DNA of 64,000 nt from Variovorax paradoxus (GTDB taxonomy: Bacteria; Pseudomonadota; Gammaproteobacteria; Burkholderiales; Burkholderiaceae_C), in NCBI RefSeq assembly GCF_902712855.1, contig NZ_LR743507.1, forward strand, positions 4,016,001-4,080,000. Direction: 5' to 3'. Both the position numbers and the translations under genes were made by a program. Under the pieces are notes generated by a model that made no database searches, was not told the origin of the DNA, and saw only the letters and a list, made by a program, of their open reading frames with translations. Positions 57,536-64,000 of this stretch are shown piece by piece. The number at the start of each line of letters is the position of its first letter. Within the stretch, counting starts at the first letter, position 1.

Positions 57536-60500
57536 GTGAAGCGCATACGCTCCGAGAAATTGATCCGCATGAGGCCGGGCGCGCTCGGCGCCACGGGTTT
57601 CTGCACCGTGGAACTGTTTGCCCTGCCGGAAGCACCGGGCCATGTGGTCCACGTGAGCCTGAGCACGGACGGCAAGCAGTGGAAGGAAACGGTCCACACG
57701 CCTTCGCCTCTTCCGCTGGAGCCTGCCACCGCCGCCTTCGAGCGCGCCGTGGCCGCGCACATCGCGCAGGGCTACGCGATCGAGGGCACGCCCCAGCCTT
57801 TCACCGACGTGGCTGCAACGCCCGCGAGCGCCGCGTCGCACCCCGGCGACGCCGTGCTGCTGGCTTCCCTTGCACCCGACGCCTGGCGCCTGCTGCCGCC
57901 GGTGCGGCAAAGCCGCGTGGTGTGGCGCATCGGCGAGCGCCGGCTGGCCTCGGCCGTGCCTCGGCTCATCGAACTGCTGGAAACCGGCGAGCCCATGCTC
58001 GACTACTGCATCGCCTGGGCCATCGGCCGATGCGGTGATGACGGTGCGTTCGAGGCCATGCGCGAGCTGTCGCAGCGCGGCCGCACGCCGGTGGTGACGC
58101 GCGCTGCACGCTGGGCCTCGCTGAGCCTGTGGCCCGCCGATGGCCGCGCCGCTGAAGCGGCACGCATCGTCGACGACTGGCCCGCGCCGCTGCGTCGCGC
58201 CTGGGCCGGCATGCAGGAACCGGCCGCCGGCGACGCCGTGGCGTTGCTGCAGCAGCATCTGGCAGACACGGCACTGTGGAACGGACTGAAATACGCAGCG
58301 TGGGTCGAACAGGTGTTCGATCTTTCGCTGCTCGACGGCCCGCAGGCCGACAGCCTTGCGCACAAGGCGCTGCTGCAGGTCGCGTCCACCCTGCAACTCG
58401 CGGCCGGCAGCTTCCGTGCATGGCGGCGGCTCTACAAGGGCGCGGAGTTCGCGGGCAACTACACGCTGCTTGGCGTGCTGCACCAGCGGCTGGAAACGCA
58501 GCGCGCGGCGTTCCGCTCGGGCGGGCGCTGGGCCCAGGCGAACGGCCGCTATGTCGAGATCGCCAAGGAGATCGTGCGGCCCGACAGCCGGCTCGCGTAC
58601 AGCCATCGCACGCGCGACTACCTGCGCCGGCGCACCTGGCGCAGCCTGCGCAGGCTGGCCATGGCCGGCACCGCCGACGAGCCGAGCTGGCTGCAGCTGG
58701 CCATGGGGGTGCTGCTCGCGGCCGACGATGCCGACGCAGGCACTGCCGGCCAACAACGCGAGACGCGCTGGACCGAGGAGCCCAGCAATTGGCACACCGG
58801 CCCCTACAGCCGCTGGCTGGTGCTGATGCAGCTGCTGCATCGCCACGACCCCGAATGGGAAGCGCAACGCGGCGGCTTGCGCTGGCGCCGCCACACGCCG
58901 CTGCCCGAACGCCGCGTGAACCGCACCGAAGCCTGGCCCGAGCGCTGGGACCGCCATCCGCAGGCGCTGCTGCAGCTCATGCAACAGGGCCGCTGCGCCG
59001 CGGTGCATGCCTTTGCCGCGCGCGCCCTGCCGGACAACAAGCCCTTCTGCGACGCGCTGGAGCCGCCCGCCATCTGGCAGCTGCTCGGCAGCACCTGGGA
59101 CGACACCGCCCGCTTCGCGCTGGGCCTGGCGCGCGAGCGCATCGCGGCAGGCACGCCGGCGCTGCCCTGGTTGCCGGCGCTGCTCGCTTCACCGCTCGAG
59201 GAAGCGCGCACGCTGGCACTCGACCACATCGCGCAGGACCCCGGCCTGTACAGCCAACAGGTCGACCTGCTGCTGATGCTGCTGACATCGGCCCACGCCG
59301 AAGTGCGCCGCGCATCGCGCCTGCTGCTGCAGGCTGCCGCGTCGAATCCGTCGACGCTCGATGCGCTGTGCGTCGAACTGCTGGCCTGGCTCGCGGCATG
59401 CGACACCGAGACGCCCGCGATCGGCGACATCTGCGAGAACGTGCAATGGGCGCTGCAGGGCCCGATGCGCACTGCCGCTGCAACGACGCCGCTGCCTGCG
59501 CTGCTCGCGCTGTTCGATCACGCCGCCGCCGACGTGGTGGCCACGGCGGCCGAATGGCTGCTGCTGCACCCGGCCTCGGTGCACGGACTGCCGGTGGAGG
59601 TGCTCACGCGCCTGCTGCAGTCGGACGACGCGCGCCTGCGCGGCGCGGGCGTGCGGCTCTTCACCGCACTGCCCGACGACACCCTCGTGGCGCAGCCCGC
59701 GCTGTTCGCGGCCTTCTGCAGCAGCCCGATGGCCGGCGTGCGCGCGGCCGTCGCGCCCAAGCTCGCGCAGCTGCTGCCCGAGCATCCCGCGTTCGGCGCG
59801 GCGCTCATGCCGATGCTGCGCGACGAACTGTTCCGCGCCGAAGCCGCCGAAGGCGTGTTCGATGCGCTGCTGCAATGGCTGTGCGGGCCACTGGCCGTGC
59901 ACACCCGCGCGGGCGAGCCGGCCGTGACGCTGCGCCTGCTCGAAGCACGCAGCAAGGGCGCACAGCGCCTCGGCGACTGGCTGCTGCCGCAACAGGACCC
60001 GCAAGGTTTCAGCGTGCTGGAAACCGCGAGCATGGGCCTGGTCGACAGCGCAGCGGCGCGGCGCTGGGCCATGGAACAGCTCGCAGCCCAGCCGCAACGC
60101 ACGCTGGCACAACTCGGCGACGCGCTGCGCATGGTCGACAGCCGCTGGGACGACGCGCGCGACTGGGCCCGCCAGTGGTTCGCCACACAGGGCGCCGCCG
60201 GGCAGTGGACGCCTTCGCTGCTGGTGCGCCTGTGCGACCACAAGGACGCCGGCGCGCAACGCCTGGGCCGCGAACTGCTCACCACCCATTTCGACGTGAC
60301 CGATGTCACCACCTACATGCTGCAACTGAGCCAGCACCCTTCGCCCGGCATGCAGCTGTTCGTGACCAACTGGCTGGCCTCGGCCGCTGGACAGAAGCCG
60401 GAGGTGCTGGCCCGGCTGGAACCCTACTTCCTCAGCGTGCTGTCGCAGGCCAACCGGGGCCGGCTGGCCAAGGCCCGCGTGATGCAGTTCCTGGCCGCGC

Positions 60501-60712
60501 AGGCGGTGCACTCGGAAGACATCGCGCGCATCGTGGCACGCGTGTTCGCGCGGCAGGCCGTCACGGGCGCCATCACCGAGCGCGCGCAATACGTTGCCGG
60601 GCTGCGCAGCATCCAGCAAGCGTTCCCCGGCCTGGACAACCCCTTGCAGACCGCCACGGTGCGCAGCGTTGCACCGCGCCTCGCATTGCCCGCCGGAGGC
60701 CGCGCCGCATGA
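57536..60712 (+). CDS. Very large HEAT/ARM-repeat protein of a type XIII-like retron
   Basis: 1058 residues from GTG 57536, supported by AGGGAGG upstream. It is an alpha-solenoid. HEAT/ARM-like helix pairs occur at about residues 120-200 (VPRLIELLETGEPMLDYCIA) and almost continuously from ~540 to 1040 (VDLLLMLLTSAHAEVRRASR, VLTRLLQSDDARLRGAGVRL). The first ~85 residues are a beta-rich cap ending AVAAHIAQGYA, reminiscent of a degenerate WGR domain (inference). There is no enzymatic motif or signal peptide. The stop overlaps the next gene (ATGA). In type XIII retrons an ARM-repeat protein is one of two accessory proteins, presumably a scaffold or effector. Confidence 0.85.
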   Translation: MKRIRSEKLIRMRPGALGATGFCTVELFALPEAPGHVVHVSLSTDGKQWKETVHTPSPLPLEPATAAFERAVAAHIAQGYAIEGTPQPFTDVAATPASAASHPGDAVLLASLAPDAWRLLPPVRQSRVVWRIGERRLASAVPRLIELLETGEPMLDYCIAWAIGRCGDDGAFEAMRELSQRGRTPVVTRAARWASLSLWPADGRAAEAARIVDDWPAPLRRAWAGMQEPAAGDAVALLQQHLADTALWNGLKYAAWVEQVFDLSLLDGPQADSLAHKALLQVASTLQLAAGSFRAWRRLYKGAEFAGNYTLLGVLHQRLETQRAAFRSGGRWAQANGRYVEIAKEIVRPDSRLAYSHRTRDYLRRRTWRSLRRLAMAGTADEPSWLQLAMGVLLAADDADAGTAGQQRETRWTEEPSNWHTGPYSRWLVLMQLLHRHDPEWEAQRGGLRWRRHTPLPERRVNRTEAWPERWDRHPQALLQLMQQGRCAAVHAFAARALPDNKPFCDALEPPAIWQLLGSTWDDTARFALGLARERIAAGTPALPWLPALLASPLEEARTLALDHIAQDPGLYSQQVDLLLMLLTSAHAEVRRASRLLLQAAASNPSTLDALCVELLAWLAACDTETPAIGDICENVQWALQGPMRTAAATTPLPALLALFDHAAADVVATAAEWLLLHPASVHGLPVEVLTRLLQSDDARLRGAGVRLFTALPDDTLVAQPALFAAFCSSPMAGVRAAVAPKLAQLLPEHPAFGAALMPMLRDELFRAEAAEGVFDALLQWLCGPLAVHTRAGEPAVTLRLLEARSKGAQRLGDWLLPQQDPQGFSVLETASMGLVDSAAARRWAMEQLAAQPQRTLAQLGDALRMVDSRWDDARDWARQWFATQGAAGQWTPSLLVRLCDHKDAGAQRLGRELLTTHFDVTDVTTYMLQLSQHPSPGMQLFVTNWLASAAGQKPEVLARLEPYFLSVLSQANRGRLAKARVMQFLAAQAVHSEDIARIVARVFARQAVTGAITERAQYVAGLRSIQQAFPGLDNPLQTATVRSVAPRLALPAGGRAA

Positions 60713-62394
60713 GATTCCAGTACCGCTACTTCGGCCACTCCGGCGCGCAGCAGACCGCCACCAGCACCGCGTTGCAATTTGCTCCCGACACGCTGCGCGC
60801 GCCGGTGCACTTCGTGGCCGACGTCAACCGGCACCTGCCGTTCCGCGAAGGCATGTCCGCGCTGCACGACGTGGTGGTGGGCGACCTGCGCTTCCAGCCG
60901 CGCGACAAGACCGCGTACTTCGAATGGCTCGCCGGCCAGGAGAGCGAACTGCTCGCGCAGTTCATGGCGCGCAGCGACGACCTGAAGGCGCAGATGGCAC
61001 CGCTGCAGCAGGAACTCGCCACGCTGCGCAAACGCAAGCAGGCCGTGATGCAACCCTTCCTGGGTGCGCAGAAGCGCTACTTCGACCACCTCTACAAGGT
61101 GAACCGCGAAGCGTGGTTCGTGCTCGATCCCGTCATCACGGTGCACCCCGACCGCGTCTTCTTCGAGTGCTTCAGCCAGGACGAGTCGAGCTACGGCATG
61201 TTCTCGTGCAGCCACGAGGCCTTCGATCGCGTGAGCGACCACGCCTTCGGCACGACCAACGTCGACTACTCCGAGTCGCTGTACGACGAGTTCCAGAAGA
61301 TCCGCGACTACAAGGCCACGCGGCTGTCCATCGACCCCGGCGGCTTCCAGGTGCAGAGCGAGAACGACCCGGCCTTCCACGAGCCGAAGATCGACGTGCC
61401 CGACAGCTGGGTGCGCGGCTTCCTGCAGGTGAGCAGCGCGATGCTGCTGCCCGCGCAGCGCCTGCAGCTGCATCCGATGGACATCCACAACATCTGCCTG
61501 GTGCTGCGGCGGCGCAAGGAGCGCGTGGGGCCGCGCTCGCTGCGGTTCATCCTGCGCCCGGGGCAGCCGGTGCGCATCCTCTTCGAGCCCTGGGGGCACG
61601 AGATGGTGTGCCCGCGTTCCACGCACAGTGCCACCTCCGACACCGACATCCGCGTCTGGGGCCGGCGCCGGCTGCTGCAGCTCGAGCGCCTGGTGCCGGT
61701 GGCCCAGGGCTTCACGGTGCACCTGCTGGGCACCGGCATGCCGAGCTTCTGGGTGGCACAGCTGCCCGGCATGGAGTTCACGCTGGGCCTGTCGGGCTGG
61801 ACCGCCAACGACTGGTCGCGCAACGGCCACTTCGAATTGCTGCAGCCGCGCCACACGGTCGACCAGGACAGCCAGCTGCGCGTGTTCGCGGCGCTGGGCG
61901 AACGCTGGCGCGCCACCACCGCCGACCTGGCCGCCGCCACCGGGCTCTCGACGCTCACTGTGGACGCCGCGCTCGGCGGCTACGTGCAGGCCGGGCGCGT
62001 GGTGTTCGACCTGGCGCACGGCGTCTGGCGATTGCGCGAACTGAGCCGCGAGCCACTGCCGATGGACAGGCTGCGCTATGCCAGCCCCGAGGAAGAAGCG
62101 GCCGCGGAACTGGTGCAGGCCCGGCGCATCGCCAACGTGAAGACGCAGGCACGCGCCGACGGCGGCTTCGCGCTCAGCGGCAAGTGCAAGGGCGCATCGG
62201 GCGAGCGCGAGTACCAGGTGAGCCTGCAGCTCGACAGCGACCAGCGCGTGGCGTCGGGCGAATGCCAATGCAGCCACTTCGTGCGCCATCGCATGACCAA
62301 GGGACCGTGCGAGCACATGCTGGCACTGCGGCTTTCAGCCAACACAACGATCACAACGACGACAGATCAGCAAAGGATCGCAAACATCGGCTGA
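60709..62394 (+). CDS. SWIM zinc-finger/winged-helix (WHSWIM) protein of a type XIII-like retron
   Basis: 561 residues. The N-terminus (MRFQYRYFGHSGAQQTATST) leads into a large uncharacterised region with a coiled segment (AQMAPLQQELATLRKRKQ). A winged-helix-like part lies at about 385-445 (ADLAAATGLSTLTVDAALG). A C-terminal SWIM finger has ligands C519, C521, C534 and H536 (CxC-x12-CxH), expected to bind zinc and nucleic acid or protein. The gene overlaps the HEAT-repeat gene by four bases and ends 11 bases before the retron RNA. It corresponds to the WHSWIM accessory protein of type XIII retrons. Confidence 0.87.
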   Translation: MRFQYRYFGHSGAQQTATSTALQFAPDTLRAPVHFVADVNRHLPFREGMSALHDVVVGDLRFQPRDKTAYFEWLAGQESELLAQFMARSDDLKAQMAPLQQELATLRKRKQAVMQPFLGAQKRYFDHLYKVNREAWFVLDPVITVHPDRVFFECFSQDESSYGMFSCSHEAFDRVSDHAFGTTNVDYSESLYDEFQKIRDYKATRLSIDPGGFQVQSENDPAFHEPKIDVPDSWVRGFLQVSSAMLLPAQRLQLHPMDIHNICLVLRRRKERVGPRSLRFILRPGQPVRILFEPWGHEMVCPRSTHSATSDTDIRVWGRRRLLQLERLVPVAQGFTVHLLGTGMPSFWVAQLPGMEFTLGLSGWTANDWSRNGHFELLQPRHTVDQDSQLRVFAALGERWRATTADLAAATGLSTLTVDAALGGYVQAGRVVFDLAHGVWRLRELSREPLPMDRLRYASPEEEAAAELVQARRIANVKTQARADGGFALSGKCKGASGEREYQVSLQLDSDQRVASGECQCSHFVRHRMTKGPCEHMLALRLSANTTITTTTDQQRIANIG

Positions 62395-62405
62395 TACACT
62401 GCTTT

Positions 62406-62632
62406 TTGCGAACGGAGCGGGAAGGCTCTTGCAATCCGGGTGGCGCATCGCCACCCTCGCACACAGCACTTCCCAAGCGTCACTGGACGTCTCTTCACTG
62501 TGCCGGATGGCCATGGTGACGCGACGACAGTACGGCTTCCTCGAAGCTCATCGGCGTCACCATGGCCATCCGGCGTCGAGTGGAGCCCTCCAGTCCCGAG
62601 GCTCTTCGACGAGATTCCCGCTTCGTTCGCAA
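62406..62632 (+). ncRNA. Retron msr-msd non-coding RNA
   Basis: The element is bounded by an 18-base inverted repeat. a1 (62406-62423, TTGCGAACGGAGCGGGAA) pairs fully with a2 (62615-62632, TTCCCGCTTCGTTCGCAA), with one G-U pair. The msr side has hairpin GGGTGGCG-CAT-CGCCACCC (62438-62456) and a small CGTC/GACG hairpin (62478-62489). The msd is a 21-bp perfect stem (62502-62522 with 62554-62574), extended by CTTCACT/AGTGGAG outside. It is closed by a 31-base loop holding a GCTTC-CTC-GAAGC hairpin. A guanosine just after a1 (62424 or 62425) is the likely 2'-OH branch point. It lies 39 bases before the reverse transcriptase start, the standard retron order. Confidence 0.88.
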
Positions 62633-62671
62633 TTTTTTCTTCAGCAGTGCATCGGCCGGTGGCGCAGCGCC

Positions 62672-64000
62672 ATGACCATGCAGTCTCCCCCCGCTTCCTC
62701 CATTCCCGATTCGGCGCTCACGCGCGAGCAGCTTTACGAGCGCATCCGCAACAGCTCGAAGCAGGAGGTCGTCCTCGAAGAGATGCAGCGCCTCGGCTTC
62801 TGGCCGCAGGACGCGACGCAACCCACCGTCGAGGCGCAGCTGATCCGCCGCGAGACCGAACTGCAGACGGCCCTCTCGAAGCTCGGCGACGAGCTGCGCG
62901 GCATCGAGGACCGTGACCGGGCCCTGAAGTCGATGCGCAAGGAACGCATGGCCAAGGCCCGGGAACGCCGCGAGGAAACCCGCCAGCGCCTCGCGCAAGG
63001 CCGCCATGCGCGCGCCGTGGCCTGGCACGAGCGGTGCCAGCGCGAGCTGCTCTACCTCGGCGACGGTGTCTCGGGCGGACTCAACGAGGCGCACAGCGAC
63101 AGCCAGGCACTGGCGCGCAACGCCCTGCCCGCAATCGACCAGGCGGGCGAACTCGCGCAGGCGATGGGCATCGGGCTTGGCGAGCTGCGCTTCCTCGCGT
63201 GGCACCGCGAGGTCGCCAGCGTGAGCCACTACCAGCGCTTCACCATCGCCAAGAAGAGCGGCGGCGAGCGCCACATCTCGGCGCCCATGCCGCGCCTGAA
63301 GCGCGCGCAGTACTGGGTGCTCGACAACATCCTTGCCAGGATGCCGGTGCACGAGGCGGTGCACGGCTTCCTGCCGGGGCGCTCGATCCTCACCAACGCC
63401 GCGCCGCACGTGGGCCAGGACGTGGTGATCAACCTCGACCTGAAGGACTTCTTTCCTTCGATCGGCATGCGGCGCGTGCGCGGCGTGTTCCGCCAGCTCG
63501 GCTATTCGTCGCAGGTGGCGAGCCTGCTGGCGCTGCTGTGCACCGAGGCGCCGACCGACGAAGTGCAGCTCGACGGCCGGCGCTACTTCGTCGCGCGCGG
63601 CGAGCGCGTGCTGCCGCAGGGCGCACCGACCAGCCCGATGCTCACCAACCTGCTGTGCCGACGGCTCGATGCGCGGCTGGCCGCGAGCGCGGCGAAGCTG
63701 GGCTTTCGCTACACCCGCTACGCCGACGACCTGAGCTTCTCTGCGGATCCCGCGCACAGCCGCGACACCGGCAAGCTGCTCTGGCGCGTGAAGCAGATCG
63801 TGGCCAGCGAGGGCCTCACGGTGCACCCCGACAAGCAGCAGGTGATGCGCCGCCATCGCCAGCAGCACGTGACGGGCATCGTGGTCAACGACAAGCTCTC
63901 TGTGGACCGCGACACGCTGCGGCGCTTCCGCGCGGTCCTGCACCAGGCGGAGCGGCACGGACCGCAGGGCCTGCAGTGGAACGGCAACACCGACGTGATC
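62672..64000 (+). CDS. Retron-type reverse transcriptase, 3' end outside window
   Basis: 443 codons are visible with no stop. After a ~150-residue extension rich in Glu/Arg/Lys (coiled coil around residues 60-115) come the RT motifs. They are GERHISAP (RT1), VHGFLPGRSI (RT2), NLDLKDFFPSI with catalytic D256 (RT3), LPQGAPTSPMLTN at 314-326 (RT4), RYADD at 349-353 (RT5) and HVTGIVVND at 399-407. The last is the VTG motif that marks retron RTs and guides msr recognition. It reverse-transcribes the msd region of the RNA just upstream into branched msDNA. The ATG at 62672 is the first good start; a second ATG lies two codons later. Confidence 0.93.
   Translation, partial: MTMQSPPASSIPDSALTREQLYERIRNSSKQEVVLEEMQRLGFWPQDATQPTVEAQLIRRETELQTALSKLGDELRGIEDRDRALKSMRKERMAKARERREETRQRLAQGRHARAVAWHERCQRELLYLGDGVSGGLNEAHSDSQALARNALPAIDQAGELAQAMGIGLGELRFLAWHREVASVSHYQRFTIAKKSGGERHISAPMPRLKRAQYWVLDNILARMPVHEAVHGFLPGRSILTNAAPHVGQDVVINLDLKDFFPSIGMRRVRGVFRQLGYSSQVASLLALLCTEAPTDEVQLDGRRYFVARGERVLPQGAPTSPMLTNLLCRRLDARLAASAAKLGFRYTRYADDLSFSADPAHSRDTGKLLWRVKQIVASEGLTVHPDKQQVMRRHRQQHVTGIVVNDKLSVDRDTLRRFRAVLHQAERHGPQGLQWNGNTDVI

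Noticed and set aside
58276..60708. Long in-frame extension upstream of the SWIM gene that could suggest a 1372-residue protein
   Set aside because: The upstream part is the +1 frame of the HEAT-repeat gene. The ATG at 60709 overlapping the HEAT stop is the natural start.
62440..62916. 158-codon open frame covering the retron RNA
   Set aside because: It reads through the paired stems of the msr-msd RNA and overlaps the RT in another frame; no family features.
56259..64000. Group II intron or diversity-generating retroelement as explanation of the RT
   Set aside because: No maturase or endonuclease domain is visible, no intron domain V-like hairpin or template/variable repeat is seen, and the VTG motif plus msr-msd layout is specific to retrons.

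Overview
The window is very GC-rich, densely packed DNA with the gene repertoire of a free-living betaproteobacterium of the Comamonadaceae, most like Variovorax. The signs are Bug/TctC-type binding proteins, an AtuA (DUF1446) operon, many LysR/GntR/IclR regulators beside small catabolic operons, a propionyl-CoA carboxylase/methylmalonyl-CoA mutase cluster with bioB, and a Comamonadaceae-style intergenic palindromic element. The genus is inferred from this content. I saw no rRNA, tRNA, CRISPR array, insertion sequence or prophage.

Layout. 1-8941 (minus strand): propionate / odd-chain and branched acyl-CoA cluster, read from mutase to VOC protein (methylmalonyl-CoA mutase, GNAT, MeaB GTPase, carboxylase beta, carboxylase alpha, biotin synthase, VOC protein), with a divergent FCD-GntR regulator at 9070. 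The alpha-subunit gene has a partly duplicated 5' end that forms a small leader ORF. 9754-14854: IclR regulator, DusA, AraC, acetoacetate-decarboxylase-like enzyme, two single-domain response regulators and a small cysteine-motif protein. 14855-26486: serine hydrolase, GntR regulator with two helix-turn-helix segments, then a tightly coupled plus-strand run of omega-aminotransferase, C45 acyltransferase, dipeptide-type ABC transporter (ATPases fused), alpha/beta hydrolase and PaiB-like protein. It looks like an uptake and hydrolysis module for an N-acylated amine or peptide.

26522-44080: a secreted CxxCH protein; SDR/TetR pair; acetolactate synthase large subunit divergent from an Lrp regulator; OmpA-family protein; LysR/quinone reductase pair; Bug protein plus AtuA operon divergent from a LysR regulator; a second Bug protein; HxlR/SMR pair; DUF427; a repeat-containing secreted protein. 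44410-56154: membrane and lipoprotein genes of unknown role, a GlxA-type regulator divergent from a PEP-mutase-family enzyme followed by an SDR remnant and an MFS exporter, a phosphotransferase, a PAS kinase/NarL regulator pair, a type-B carboxylesterase and an epimerase.

56259-64000 is the most interesting part. A WGR-domain protein with an ATP-dependent polynucleotide ligase core (minus) is divergent from an operon that reads: very large HEAT/ARM-repeat protein, SWIM zinc-finger/winged-helix protein (ATGA overlap), a structured non-coding RNA with 18-nt terminal inverted repeats and a 21-bp perfect hairpin, and a retron-type reverse transcriptase that runs off the window end. This architecture matches the rare type XIII retrons (ARM + WHSWIM + RT), a predicted anti-phage system. 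The msr-msd RNA can be delimited directly from the sequence, and the adjacent ligase may be an extra component.
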